27,145 bases of DNA. Source: a virus. The DNA is taken from IMG/VR virus record IMGVR_UViG_3300014820_000009, positions 1 through 27,145 of that record, one strand, 5' to 3'. Shown piece after piece: positions 11,283 to 21,331 of the stretch. Made by a program: the position numbers and the translations under genes. The notes beneath the pieces are model-generated. The model was not told where the DNA came from. It worked only from the letters and a program-made list of their open reading frames with translations, and did not search any database. Within the stretch, counting starts at the first letter, position 1; each line of letters starts with the position of its first letter.

Positions 11283-13967
11283 ATGTTTAATTATAACAAC
11301 TCATTAGCAGCTATGCTTCCTCCGCAGATGCTTTCATCATCTCAAAAAGATGAGGAATGGAGACACAGCACAATGGATGCTCTCGAAAGAATAGGAAGGA
11401 TACAATACCAGGAAAACATAAAACTTATAGAGAATTATGAAATGATCAAAGGAAAGTTTATATTTAAACATTACTTTGAATCAGAAGCTCATGGGGATAT
11501 GTTAGGTCAGTTAACCAGAGAATTTGAAATTCCTACATATCTACGACATTATGATATTATCTCTCAGGTAATAAACACAATGTCAGGAGAATACCAAAAA
11601 AGACCTGATAATTTTAGAGTGAGAGGAAATGATGAAGGAACTACTAATGAATATATCAGGCAAAAAACATCTATGCTTATTAATTATGTTCAAGCAAAAA
11701 TAGATGCAGAAATAAATGCTAAACTCTCTCAAATGGGTTTAGATCCTAATAAAACAGATTTTAATTCTCCTCAAGAACAACAACAGTACCAACAACAGAT
11801 ACAGCAACAAAAACAAGCTCTCACTCCTCCTGAGATTCAGAAGTATATGGATATGAGTTGGATGGACACAGCAGAAATATGGGGACAACATCAATTAGAA
11901 TTAGATAAAGAAAGATTTAAATTTTCTGAAAAAGAAAAGGTAGAATTTGAAGATATGCTTGTTGCAGATAGATGCTTTAGACATTATTATATTACTTCAA
12001 ACGGATATGAACAAGAAACATGGAATCCTATAAATACTTTTTTTCATAGATCTCCAGAAGTACAATATACAGAAGATGGGGATTATGCAGGAAGAGTTTT
12101 TTATATTACAACTCCAGCAGTTATAGATCGTTATGGTTTTTTAATGACAAAAAGCCAAATAGATTCTTTACAAGAAGATTTAAGTAAAGATAAGACTAAG
12201 TGGAATGAAGCCACTGGAACGGATTATGTATATAAAGAATATTTAGAACCTTTTAAAGGAGCTAAAGAGTACACTTTAATGCAGCAAACCTTAGGATTTA
12301 AGAATATAGAATCACAAGGAATTCCTTTCTTAGATAGTGGAACTCTTAGTGGAATTTATAATGGGACATTATTTAGTGCAGCAAGAGGCTATCATTTAGT
12401 TACAGAAGCTTATTGGAAATCGCAGAAAAAAATAGGAAAAGTAATTTACCCAGATCCAGAAACAGGAATGATGGTTAAAATGCTTGTTGATGAGAATATT
12501 ATTATTCCTCCCGATTTTAAACAAAAAGATTCCTCTTTTGACGATAGAGAAGAACCTTTCACTGTTATATGGACTTGGATTAATGAGGTGTGGAAAGGTA
12601 AGAAAATAAGTAGAAGAGGAGTGTCTGCTACTTCAAATACAGATGATATATATTTTGATATTAAACCTTTAGAGTTTCAATTTAAAGGAGATATAAATCC
12701 TTATAAGGCAAAACTTCCCGTTTGTGGTGGAAGATTTAGCCCAAGAAACTCAGAATCAATGTCTTTAGTTGACATGATGAAGCCTTTCCAAATAGGACAC
12801 AATGTAGCAATGAATCAGTTATATCAAATAATGGAGCGTGAGGTTGGGAGATTTATAGTGATGGATGTGAATATGTTTCCAGCATTAAAAGATTGGGGAG
12901 GGGAAAAAGGTTGGGAGAAAGCTATGTTAGTAGCTAAGAGTTTGGGAATGTTTCCTGCTGATACTTCCCCACAAAATACAAAAGGTTCAGCGGCTGCCGC
13001 TGGTGGGCAGTACCCAAAAATGATTGATTTAGATGAGTCTGCTCGTATGCTATCAAGAATTAAAATTGCAGCAGAGTTTGAACAGTTTGCTTTGAAACAA
13101 GTAGGATTTAATGAATATAGACTTGGACAACAAGCTGCCTCTTCTACTGCTAAAGGTGTAGAAGTAGGACAACAAGCTTCATATTCTCAGACAGAATCTT
13201 ATTTTACAAACTTCTCTAATTATATTAGGAGATGCTTAAAAATGGACTTAGATATAGCTCAGTATGTACAATCAAAAGAAAAAGACATCACTGTATCTTA
13301 TACTAAATCAGACATGTCAAGGGCATTTATAAAATTAAATGGTACTGATTTATTATTATCTGATTTACATGTCTACGTGTCAAATTCCCAAGAACAGTTA
13401 AGACAACTCGAAATGCTTAGACAACTTGGACTTGAAAATAACACCTCAGGAGCTACTATAGTTGACTTAGCTAATATTATTACAATGAATTCTCCTGCTG
13501 AGATCAAGTTACAACTTGAAGAATCTTACAAAGCTAAGACGGCATTAGAACAACAGCAGTATCAAATACAACAACAGCAAATAGAACAAGAGAAAGAACT
13601 TAAGATTGAAGAACTTAACAGAGAAGATTCTAATATAGAAAAACAAATTCAGGGAAGACAAGATGTTGCTTATATACTGACTTTTGCTAAACAAGCTGAT
13701 AATCTAAAAGATACAAATGCAGACCAAGTTCCTGATTTATTAGAATACGATAAACTAAGTGCTAAAACATCATCAGACACTTCAAAAGTACAAGTGCAGC
13801 AAGAAAAAAATAACTTGGCAAGAAATAAAATGATTGCTGACAAAGAGTTTAATGTTAAAAAATTAAAATTAGACCAACAAAGACTTGCAAGCAATGAAAA
13901 AATAGAGAATAAAAAATTGGCTGTTGTGAAGGCGTTAAAAGGACAGAATGTAACAGCTAAAAAATAA
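11283..13967 (+). CDS. Portal protein
   Basis: 894 residues, immediately after the terminase. Opens with a helical region and the segment EFEIPTYLRHYDIISQVINTM followed by GEYQKRPDNFRV, which is portal-like in Bacteroidetes phages. A glutamine-rich insert (residues about 160-180, QQQYQQQIQQQKQ) separates the first stem-like part from the core. Other landmarks are PICGGRFSPRN-type residues near 480 (PVCGGRFSPRNSES), long helices, and a Gln- and Lys-rich coiled-coil C-terminus (ALEQQQYQIQQQQIEQEKELK, residues 756-780, then a charged tail). Expected to form the dodecameric vertex channel and to bind terminase and adaptor proteins. Function is inferred from position, length and the portal-like segments, as no single motif proves it. 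Confidence 0.85.
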   Translation: MFNYNNSLAAMLPPQMLSSSQKDEEWRHSTMDALERIGRIQYQENIKLIENYEMIKGKFIFKHYFESEAHGDMLGQLTREFEIPTYLRHYDIISQVINTMSGEYQKRPDNFRVRGNDEGTTNEYIRQKTSMLINYVQAKIDAEINAKLSQMGLDPNKTDFNSPQEQQQYQQQIQQQKQALTPPEIQKYMDMSWMDTAEIWGQHQLELDKERFKFSEKEKVEFEDMLVADRCFRHYYITSNGYEQETWNPINTFFHRSPEVQYTEDGDYAGRVFYITTPAVIDRYGFLMTKSQIDSLQEDLSKDKTKWNEATGTDYVYKEYLEPFKGAKEYTLMQQTLGFKNIESQGIPFLDSGTLSGIYNGTLFSAARGYHLVTEAYWKSQKKIGKVIYPDPETGMMVKMLVDENIIIPPDFKQKDSSFDDREEPFTVIWTWINEVWKGKKISRRGVSATSNTDDIYFDIKPLEFQFKGDINPYKAKLPVCGGRFSPRNSESMSLVDMMKPFQIGHNVAMNQLYQIMEREVGRFIVMDVNMFPALKDWGGEKGWEKAMLVAKSLGMFPADTSPQNTKGSAAAAGGQYPKMIDLDESARMLSRIKIAAEFEQFALKQVGFNEYRLGQQAASSTAKGVEVGQQASYSQTESYFTNFSNYIRRCLKMDLDIAQYVQSKEKDITVSYTKSDMSRAFIKLNGTDLLLSDLHVYVSNSQEQLRQLEMLRQLGLENNTSGATIVDLANIITMNSPAEIKLQLEESYKAKTALEQQQYQIQQQQIEQEKELKIEELNREDSNIEKQIQGRQDVAYILTFAKQADNLKDTNADQVPDLLEYDKLSAKTSSDTSKVQVQQEKNNLARNKMIADKEFNVKKLKLDQQRLASNEKIENKKLAVVKALKGQNVTAKK

Positions 13968-13996
13968 TGCTATAATAGCCTGTTAATCTGCCTCTT

Positions 13997-14028
13997 TTTT
14001 TATAATTGAGAATAATTATTTAAGTTTG
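13997..14028 (+). promoter_or_regulatory. Promoter of the scaffold-like gene, variant -33
   Basis: TAAGTTTG at 14021-14028 fits TAnnTTTG. The position 20 nt upstream is TTTT (13997-14000), as in the portal promoter. The leader before ATG 14054 is about 20 nt. Confidence 0.55.
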
Positions 14029-14053
14029 CATTACAAAACCAAAAAACATTTAA

Positions 14054-15286
14054 ATGGCTGATTTACAAACAAGCATTTCTACAATATCTGAAGAGCAATT
14101 AAACGCTCTTTTTGGAGATGAAACGACTAAAAATGTTAATGAAAATGACATAGCTCTTGGAAAAAGTCCTGCTGTAAAAGTAGGTAACTCTGCGCAAGAT
14201 GATGTTTTTTCAGTTAAGAATACACATAATGACATCCCATTTGTAGATTTAGATAATTTAGAGGATTTATCTGAAAAAAAGAAAGAAGAAACTAAAGTAG
14301 TAGAGAAAACTGAAGAAGAACTTTCTGTGGAAGCTAAAAAAGCAGAAAAAAAGATCCCCTCTAAAAAAGAAGAAACTAAAGTAGATACAACTCCATCAGG
14401 AGTTTTAGAAACTCTTAGGAATACTGCAAGATTTCTTATTGAAAAAGGTCAATGGAGAGATTTTGAAAATAGTGAAGAAATTTTATCAACTTTGGATGAG
14501 GCTGGTTATGAAGAGTTAGCCTTGAAACAACAGGAAGCTATTTTAGAAGATGGTTATAAAGAAAAAATTGATAAAACAGGAGATTACGGAAAAGCTATCT
14601 TAGAATACATAGAAAACGGAGGAAATCCTGATGAGGTTATAGACTTATTTAAAGAACAAAAAGTTGTAGAAGCAATTCCTATTGATACAGAAGATGGTCA
14701 AAAAGACTTAATTCAAAAATTCTATACAGAAGTATATGACTGGTCTTTAGAAAAGGCTAAAAAATATATTAACACATTAATTTCTAATGATGAGTTAGAA
14801 AGTGAAGCGCAGGAAGTAGATACAAAGTATAAAAAATTCTTTGAAGAAGAAGTAGCTACTTTACAATTACAGCAAAAAGCTGTAGAACAACAGAACAGAG
14901 AAAAGCAGAAGATATTTGCCCAAACTATAAACTCTAAACTGACCGAAAGGAAAGACTTTACAGACAAAGAAAGGAAATTAATAGTAGATTCAATATTTAA
15001 GTATGATTCTGCCCTCCCTGACGGGACTAAAGTAAATAAATTTTACTTAAAGTTTGCAGAAATGCAAAAAAATCCTGATGATTATTTAGATTTAGTAAGC
15101 TTTGTAATGAATAAACAAGCTTATAATGATAAAGTAAAAATTAAGGAAGACAATAAAAAAGTAGAAAAGAAATGGAGTTGGATTAAGAGTAACTCTGCTG
15201 TTGATAAAACAAAGGGTGGTTCTTTTGAAGATGACGATAAAACAACTAAGTCCAATCTGGATTTTAGTAGCATTTTGAACAAATAA
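14054..15286 (+). CDS. Acidic, Lys/Glu-rich protein, probable capsid scaffold
   Basis: 410 residues placed between portal and capsid genes, the usual scaffold site. It is rich in Glu, Lys and Asp: a low-complexity stretch at residues 70-115 (EKKKEETKVVEKTEEEL ... KKAEKKIPSKKEETK), a folded-looking middle (VLETLRNTARFLIEKGQWRDFE; ALKQQEAILEDGYKEKI), a helical segment LQLQQKAVEQQNREKQK at 274-290 and a C-terminal end LDFSSILNK. Scaffolds of this type are long, charged and helical and leave the head before packaging. A head-decoration or portal-associated role is the alternative. Confidence 0.68.
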   Translation: MADLQTSISTISEEQLNALFGDETTKNVNENDIALGKSPAVKVGNSAQDDVFSVKNTHNDIPFVDLDNLEDLSEKKKEETKVVEKTEEELSVEAKKAEKKIPSKKEETKVDTTPSGVLETLRNTARFLIEKGQWRDFENSEEILSTLDEAGYEELALKQQEAILEDGYKEKIDKTGDYGKAILEYIENGGNPDEVIDLFKEQKVVEAIPIDTEDGQKDLIQKFYTEVYDWSLEKAKKYINTLISNDELESEAQEVDTKYKKFFEEEVATLQLQQKAVEQQNREKQKIFAQTINSKLTERKDFTDKERKLIVDSIFKYDSALPDGTKVNKFYLKFAEMQKNPDDYLDLVSFVMNKQAYNDKVKIKEDNKKVEKKWSWIKSNSAVDKTKGGSFEDDDKTTKSNLDFSSILNK

Positions 15287-15303
15287 AATAAAAATAAAGA
15301 AAA

Positions 15304-16965
15304 ATGGCTGATTTTCCATTACCAAGTTTAAACTCCCTTAACGGTGCAGTAATTGTTGCTCAAAGTAAGTTTGAGCCAAGTAAATTTACTGACCTAAACT
15401 CTTTGTATGCAAATTACAAAAAGGATTCCTTCACAGTATATAAAGGATTATTAGCTCTTTGGAATCAAAGAAGTTTAATCAACACTCCTTTGTTAAACAT
15501 GACAGAGTTGAAAAACAACGTTATGTATATACCAAACGTAGAAGGACGTTTTCGTTATGATGTACCTTATGAAATGAGTTTCCCATTTATTGTGGAAGAC
15601 TTAACTATAGATTTGGATAAGCCAGGTCTTGATGGTCAGAAGTTTCAGGTTAAGATAAATGAAAATGTATTCACTAACACTGACCGTATTATCGCTGATT
15701 TACGTGATGGAATAGAATTATACATCGCAGAAGATGAAATTGTAGAAGAAACTGATGGGTGGATTTATACAGTTGAAATTGTAAATAAAGACCGTAAAGG
15801 TACTTTCTATCCTAAAGAATTCTTACAGCCAGGTGTGCAGTATATGAAAATATCTAACATCAATGGTGAGTATGATACTCAGAAATCTTCTATAACAACA
15901 GGTAGTGGCTTTATGCAACTACAAATGGAGTTGGGTGGTGGACACCGTTCAGCTACACACTGGTGTACAGGTTACGGAGATATGGCTCGTATCAACGAAC
16001 AGAAAAATCCTCAATTAGCTTTTATCAACCAACGTCTTGAAAACATGGGTGGAGCAATGCTCTATATGAATAAAGATGCTAATGGTAATGTTATTAAAGA
16101 TTCTATTAGATGGCAACCAACAATTGAAATGTTGTTACGTGTTGAAATGGAAACAATGACAGAGAAAGATTTGATGTGGGGTAAAGGTGGTTTCGTTAAA
16201 GGATCAGGCCGTAGAGCAATTAGAGTGGGAGCAGGTTTATACGAACAGTTGCGTAATGGTAACAGATATGTATATAATAAGATTACTCTTACATTAATTG
16301 AAAACGCTATTGCTAATCTTTATAGTAAATCAGGTATTCCAGTTGAACAACGTAGAACTAAGATTCAAACAGGAACAGGAGGTTTAATACAGATTTCTAA
16401 AGAATTAGAAGAAAGATACAAACAAACAAATATATTCCTTACTAACACAGGAGATGTTCCAGGAAATGCATTGTTCGGTAACGACGCTATGCATCTTGGA
16501 TTTGGTCACAGATTTACTTCATTCATTTCACCTGTTGCAGGTTTACTTGAATGGGAATTGAATCCAGCTCTTGACAGTGTTTCAGGATTAAGAAAGCAAG
16601 ATGGTTTAATTGGTGAATATCCAATTGAATCATACACTTACATGATTATGGACATCACTGACAGCAAAACTTCAAATGCTGCTGCTCGTGTTGCTAATGT
16701 TAAATATCGTGTAGAAGATGGTTTTAACTCAAATGCAAATATTGTTCTTGTTAAACCACAAGATTATGGTGAGTTGTATTGGGGTTACATTCAAGGTACT
16801 CAGTCTCCATTTGGGCCAAGCTCAATGCAAGGTATGTATTCAGCAAATAGTTTTGACGGATGGCAGATTTGGATGAAATCATTTGCTAACGTATGGATCA
16901 AGGACGTAACACGTACTATGATTATAGAAAAGGCTCGTCCTACTTCTATTGGTCAATTAGCATAA
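15304..16965 (+). CDS. Major capsid protein
   Basis: 553 residues. Begins DFPLPSLNSLNGAVIVAQSK and continues into a beta-rich protein with repeated aromatic stretches (FRYDVPYEMSFPFIVEDL; GGGHRSATHWCTGYGDM; LLEWELNPALDSVSGL). Size, position after scaffold, and richer use of abundant-gene codons (GGT, CGT, GTT; fewer AGA and ATA than neighbours) point to the most abundant virion protein. I judge it homologous in layout to capsid proteins of crAss-like phages. An A-rich leader precedes the start. Structural prediction for an HK97 fold would settle it. Confidence 0.8.
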   Translation: MADFPLPSLNSLNGAVIVAQSKFEPSKFTDLNSLYANYKKDSFTVYKGLLALWNQRSLINTPLLNMTELKNNVMYIPNVEGRFRYDVPYEMSFPFIVEDLTIDLDKPGLDGQKFQVKINENVFTNTDRIIADLRDGIELYIAEDEIVEETDGWIYTVEIVNKDRKGTFYPKEFLQPGVQYMKISNINGEYDTQKSSITTGSGFMQLQMELGGGHRSATHWCTGYGDMARINEQKNPQLAFINQRLENMGGAMLYMNKDANGNVIKDSIRWQPTIEMLLRVEMETMTEKDLMWGKGGFVKGSGRRAIRVGAGLYEQLRNGNRYVYNKITLTLIENAIANLYSKSGIPVEQRRTKIQTGTGGLIQISKELEERYKQTNIFLTNTGDVPGNALFGNDAMHLGFGHRFTSFISPVAGLLEWELNPALDSVSGLRKQDGLIGEYPIESYTYMIMDITDSKTSNAAARVANVKYRVEDGFNSNANIVLVKPQDYGELYWGYIQGTQSPFGPSSMQGMYSANSFDGWQIWMKSFANVWIKDVTRTMIIEKARPTSIGQLA

Positions 16966-17030
16966 ATTAAATTTGGTTGTAAGTATATTTAATATAAGAA
17001 CTTTCAATTTTTTTAAAACCAACAACAATT

Positions 17031-17906
17031 ATGGACGCAATTATTAAAGTAAAACAGGTTCCTGACTCGTTTGCAATTTCTACAGGACTTGATAAGTATG
17101 GTAAAAGTAGAATGCCTCATTGTAGGGATATGTACCAAGCTGCTCAAGGCTATGATTTAAGGTATCAGACAGGAATAGATGAAGACTCCGCTGAAATTAA
17201 TTCCATGAGGGATGAAGCAGCACAAATTGCTAAAAAAGAAGAAGTTAAATCTCTTCGTTTAAAGTTAGAAAAATTAGTAGGCAAAGATTTATCAGGAACA
17301 AGTGATTTTTGGGAAACTTTCTTTGTGAATATTTCAACAGATGATGATTTGACTTTAAATATGTCAAATCCTTATGATGTTATAAAACACAGAGTTTTAG
17401 TAGCAAATGGTCTCGCAGCTCCTAATTTTGAATCATCAGGGATGCCACAGTATAGAAATGCTAAATATTATTGCTTTACTGAAGAAAGATTTGAACAACA
17501 GAATGTTTCAAGTCAGAAACTTAAAGATAAGGCAAGAGCAGCATTACTTGATATGTCACAGAATGATGACAAGATGATTATAATGGGTCAATATCTTGAA
17601 GGATTTAAGTATAAAAAAGGAATGAAGCCTGATACTTTGTACACAATGTTATCAAACTATATAAATGATGTAGCAAATTCTGATAATGTAACTAATTTTA
17701 TTAAAGCTTCAAACATTTCAGTAGAAGACTTGCAATATAAAATTACTGTAGATAAGGCTATTAAAAGCAAAAAAATTAAGTTTAAAGATGGTCAGTTTTT
17801 TAGAGGTGGTGTAAACTTAGGTAAAGACATCTCCGAAGTATTAGAAAACTTAAAATCACCAGAATACGCAAACGAATTTATTGCAATACATGAAGAAGTT
17901 AGCTAA
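17031..17906 (+). CDS. Probable virion protein after the capsid gene
   Basis: 291 residues with a 65-nt gap after the capsid gene. Starts MDAIIKVKQVPDSFAIS, includes DSAEINSMRDEAAQIAKKEEVKSLRLKLEKLVGKDL (helical) and NPYDVIKHRVLVANGLAAP, and ends SPEYANEFIAIHEEVS. The segment FKYKKGMKPDTLYTMLSNYIND suggests a mixed helical fold. Head-associated or vertex proteins usually occur here, but there is no diagnostic motif. The next gene follows 2 nt later, so both share a transcript. Confidence 0.68.
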   Translation: MDAIIKVKQVPDSFAISTGLDKYGKSRMPHCRDMYQAAQGYDLRYQTGIDEDSAEINSMRDEAAQIAKKEEVKSLRLKLEKLVGKDLSGTSDFWETFFVNISTDDDLTLNMSNPYDVIKHRVLVANGLAAPNFESSGMPQYRNAKYYCFTEERFEQQNVSSQKLKDKARAALLDMSQNDDKMIIMGQYLEGFKYKKGMKPDTLYTMLSNYINDVANSDNVTNFIKASNISVEDLQYKITVDKAIKSKKIKFKDGQFFRGGVNLGKDISEVLENLKSPEYANEFIAIHEEVS

Positions 17907-17908
17907 AA

Positions 17909-18604
17909 ATGAAGTCAATAGAAATATACAAAAAGATTTTACTAAAAGTAAATCTAAATGACACTAATGGGAATATTCATGCTCCAAAGTCAAATGCTGT
18001 ATTAATTTTTAATGAAGAATCAAGAAAGTGGTTAAATTCAAGATTAGAAAATTCTAATAATTCTGACGAAAAGGATGAGTTACATGAGTTTCTTATTTCT
18101 GACGTAGAATTGAAAAAAGTAGAAGATTTAAAAGATAGTTCTGATTTTGCTATTCCTAATGATTATTTTAGGTACTCACGATCATATTCTTTAGCTTCTA
18201 AGGGGGAATGTAAAAATAGGGTAATCGTTAATTGGGATATTAAAAATAAGAATATCAATACTATATTGACAAACTCTAATGAATCCCCTTCCTTTGAATA
18301 TGAGGAATCTCCTGTAAAATTAGCAAACTTTAAATTAAAGGTATATAAATCAGATTTTTCAGTTGATAAGGTGTTCTTAGATTATTACAAACTTCCACCT
18401 ATATTAGATATATCAGGATATACAAGATTTGATGGAACAAAATCAGAAGACGTAGATTTAAAATACTCAGATGATTTATTAGATCAGATAATTTCACAAA
18501 CTGCTTTAGCAATAGTAAGAAATTCCCAAAATACTGAAGGTTTTCAATTCGCAAAAGATAGAATAGCGAGTGAACCAAGAAGCAGTGGTAATAATGGGAC
18601 TTAA
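17909..18604 (+). CDS. Probable head-tail connector or adaptor protein
   Basis: 231 residues. Acidic, with FLISDVELKKVEDLKDSSDFAIPNDYFRY and a conserved-looking C-terminal helix region (YSDDLLDQIISQTALAIVRNSQNTEGFQFAKDRI). In Bacteroidetes phages proteins ending in a NxEGFQ-like stretch after a DxxxxQI helix are common after capsid genes, consistent with a connector role. It lies 2 nt after the preceding virion gene; a LAGLIDADG gene follows 5 nt later. Function is inferred from order. Confidence 0.65.
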   Translation: MKSIEIYKKILLKVNLNDTNGNIHAPKSNAVLIFNEESRKWLNSRLENSNNSDEKDELHEFLISDVELKKVEDLKDSSDFAIPNDYFRYSRSYSLASKGECKNRVIVNWDIKNKNINTILTNSNESPSFEYEESPVKLANFKLKVYKSDFSVDKVFLDYYKLPPILDISGYTRFDGTKSEDVDLKYSDDLLDQIISQTALAIVRNSQNTEGFQFAKDRIASEPRSSGNNGT

Positions 18605-18609
18605 AAAGA

Positions 18610-19422
18610 ATGGCAAATAACCAAATATATAAAATAGATGATATTTTATTTGAAAAAATAAAAGTTCATTATAATAATGGAAAATCTTTTGGAGAGCTGG
18701 CTACTGATTTTAAAATGTCAAAAGCTACTATTTACAAAAGTTTTAAAAAAAGAAATGAAGAAGTAAGGAAACACAATAATAAATACATTTGTGATGAAAA
18801 TTACTTCAATAATATTGATAATGGTAATAAAGCATATATTTTAGGATTTATCGCCGCAGATGGTTGTCTTTATAAACATAGAAATTGTCATACCCTTTCT
18901 ATAGGACTTCATCTAAAAGATAGAGAAGTTTTAGAATTTATTAAAAAAGAATTGCAAAGTAATTCTGATGTAGTAGATTCTTTAGTAAGCGAAAAATATC
19001 ACAGAACATTATTTAGAGTCCACTCTTCAAAAATTGTTTCAGATTTAGAGAGATTAGGATTGACAGAAAGGAAAAGTTTAACTCTTACATTCAATGGAGT
19101 TTTAATTCCTGAGATTTACAAATTTGATTATCTCAGAGGTTATATTGATGGAGATGGCCATGTTGATAGTAAGATAAATTTAATAACTTTATTAGGAACA
19201 GAAATATTTTGCAAAGAATTACAAAGTTATTTAAAAGAAAAAGAAATAAATTCTTCTGTAAGAAGAGCAGTTAAAAATAAAGATTTACATGAATTAAGAA
19301 TACTTAAGGATAGTAAAGAAAAAATAATAAAATTACTCAATTATAACTCCTTCGCATTGAGTAGAAAGAAAAAAGAAATGGAGGAGATATTAAATAAAAT
19401 TAAAATTTATATTGAATGTTGA
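18610..19422 (+). CDS. LAGLIDADG homing endonuclease
   Basis: 270 residues. Two LAGLIDADG motifs are visible: AYILGFIAADG (75-85) and DYLRGYIDGDG (173-183), each with the catalytic acidic residue and spaced about 98 residues, as in monomeric two-motif enzymes. An N-terminal helix-turn-helix is likely at 24-50 (SFGELATDFKMSKATIYKSF). The gene sits between connector-like and large virion protein genes and its stop overlaps the next start by 7 nt, so it is a free-standing invader in the late operon. No inserted-gene split is visible on either side. It probably cuts the junction of related phages lacking it. Confidence 0.92.
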   Translation: MANNQIYKIDDILFEKIKVHYNNGKSFGELATDFKMSKATIYKSFKKRNEEVRKHNNKYICDENYFNNIDNGNKAYILGFIAADGCLYKHRNCHTLSIGLHLKDREVLEFIKKELQSNSDVVDSLVSEKYHRTLFRVHSSKIVSDLERLGLTERKSLTLTFNGVLIPEIYKFDYLRGYIDGDGHVDSKINLITLLGTEIFCKELQSYLKEKEINSSVRRAVKNKDLHELRILKDSKEKIIKLLNYNSFALSRKKKEMEEILNKIKIYIEC

Positions 19423-21305
19423 ATCAATCGTTTAGACAGGTATTTGTTACAAACAGTCCTGCCTTACTCGCAGATGGAGCAACCGTAGAGAATATCGGTG
19501 TTGGTCAAGTTGGTTTCGTAGATGCCAAGACCTACAAAGGTGTGACTTCTCCCACATATGCGAAAAATAAAGCTCTTCAGATAGTACAAGGTACTCCTGA
19601 TTTAAGTTACTTGCCACTTATGGCAGGTGTTCCTAATGAAAATGTTTATTCACACCTTATTAAAGGTAAATTGATTAAAAATTTCAGAGGAAAAGCCGCT
19701 AAAAGAGGCCGTAACCAAATTATTACCGTTGGTAATAGTGGAGACGTATCAGATACTGATACCATATCTGCAAAATCAGGAGATCAAAAATTCTTCTATT
19801 TAAAACTAACTGGCCCAGCTATAGATAAGTTATACTCTAATCAGGGTATTACTCGTCAATATGAAGTTAACGGTGGATGCGTTGATGATTGTACAGACAC
19901 TTGTGCTGTACTTGCTGATCCTCGTCCGCTTGCAGAAAGCTTGGCTTTGCAAATTAACACAGATCCTTACGTAAATAAGTTTGTAAAGGCTTCTGTTATT
20001 ACACAATGTACTCCAGCATTAGGAGCTGCAACAACAGTAAATTGTTACAGATTTGAAGTTAGAGTGTGTGATACGCAAGATGACATTTCATTAGGAATTG
20101 TTCAAGGACAATATGCTGATGATAAGGTTACACGTATTGGTAAAGAAGGAAGTTTGTCAGTTTATCAAGTAGTAAGAGATACAAATACTCTTCCTGCTGA
20201 TGTTTCAAATGCAGGATTTATATTAATTCCTGATTGTCCTACATGTCCATCAGGATATACAGAAGTGACTTCAGGATATGTTTACACTGTAACCAGACAA
20301 GACGCTGGTGATGCAGGTGCATTAAATTCTGTTAAGGCTACTTATGGAATTTCTTCTTCAACCGAAAGTGGAGCAAGGATTAGTTATCAGTTTGGCCAAT
20401 CAATTTATGTATTGGTTTCAGATACTGCCCAAACTGTACAAGGTTCAGATGGTTTTGTATTTGCAGGACAAACTCGTAATAGTTGTGTAATAGCAGCTCC
20501 ATCAACTGTAGCATGGGGATTAGCTGAAACTCAAGTTAAGTATACTCAGACTTATCGTATTACTATCGCTGATAGTATTTGCGGTACTGATAGACTTACT
20601 GATATTCAAGCTGCTTTCCCAGCATTAGTTGTTACATTGGTAAATGCAGCAGGTTCATGTGTTCATACATATGAAACAACTGTTTATTCTCAATGTGTGT
20701 CTACAGGATGTTCTTTAGATACCTTGGTTTTCTCTGCTCCACAGCCTTTTGAAGGTTCTGAGTGGGTTAAGCAAGCTGAAGCTGCACTTCCAACTGGAAC
20801 TGTTTGTTTAGTAGGGGTTAAAATAGAAGTTGCTTTTGTTAATAGAATAACAGGAGAATGTACTTATGACTACTTCCCTTATGAATCAGACACTATTCAC
20901 ATACAGGCATCTAACTATGATCCTAATTACAATAATTCACCTGAAGCTTGTACTACTTACTGGCCAGTGAAGGAAATTCAATCTTTCCAACACCCAGCAG
21001 GATTTGGTGCTCACATCAGAAAAATGGAAGAAAAATCTAAGTCTTATGACTTAAGAGAACGCTCTTTCGACCCTGTAGTTAGAGAAATAGAAGGATATTC
21101 TTTCCAAGCTATTCCTAATGCTTATTATGATGAGTATGTATTAGATTTTGAATTTGAATACAAAGTAGGTGGATGGTCAGAAAAATATACAGATAGCTAT
21201 AGTATTAGTATCTTTGTTCCAGAAGGACAAGGTACTTCTGTAGAAAATGCTGTTAACTCTTACATCTCAAGTGTAGGAATTGATATTGACCCAGTAGTAC
21301 TTTAA
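19416..21305 (+). CDS. Large cysteine-containing virion protein
   Basis: 629 residues from ATG 19416, which overlaps the nuclease gene. The start reads MLNQSFRQVFVTN, a virion-protein-like opening. It has three Cys clusters in the middle: GCVDDCTDTC (near 153-163), CPTCPSG (near 275) and several single Cys up to residue 515. Beta-strand repeats and Ser/Thr-rich spans fit a tail sheath, tube or major spike. The C-terminal third (AHIRKMEEKSKSYDLRERSFDPVVREIEGYSF) is a folded end domain. The codon use resembles that of the capsid gene, so high expression is likely. The exact virion role is unknown. A terminator follows. Confidence 0.7.
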   Translation: MLNQSFRQVFVTNSPALLADGATVENIGVGQVGFVDAKTYKGVTSPTYAKNKALQIVQGTPDLSYLPLMAGVPNENVYSHLIKGKLIKNFRGKAAKRGRNQIITVGNSGDVSDTDTISAKSGDQKFFYLKLTGPAIDKLYSNQGITRQYEVNGGCVDDCTDTCAVLADPRPLAESLALQINTDPYVNKFVKASVITQCTPALGAATTVNCYRFEVRVCDTQDDISLGIVQGQYADDKVTRIGKEGSLSVYQVVRDTNTLPADVSNAGFILIPDCPTCPSGYTEVTSGYVYTVTRQDAGDAGALNSVKATYGISSSTESGARISYQFGQSIYVLVSDTAQTVQGSDGFVFAGQTRNSCVIAAPSTVAWGLAETQVKYTQTYRITIADSICGTDRLTDIQAAFPALVVTLVNAAGSCVHTYETTVYSQCVSTGCSLDTLVFSAPQPFEGSEWVKQAEAALPTGTVCLVGVKIEVAFVNRITGECTYDYFPYESDTIHIQASNYDPNYNNSPEACTTYWPVKEIQSFQHPAGFGAHIRKMEEKSKSYDLRERSFDPVVREIEGYSFQAIPNAYYDEYVLDFEFEYKVGGWSEKYTDSYSISIFVPEGQGTSVENAVNSYISSVGIDIDPVVL

Positions 21306-21331
21306 TAAGTATAAATACCAAGTTAATTTAT

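Noticed and set aside
13670-15325. Minus-strand ORFs inside portal and scaffold genes
   Set aside because: Rich in Ser, Phe and Leu, as expected for the complement of Lys/Glu-rich coding sequence; shadows.
16972-16998. TTTGG at 16972 before the gene at 17031 as a seventh promoter
   Set aside because: No TAnnTTTG lies 20 nt downstream; TATATTTA at 16984 is too close.
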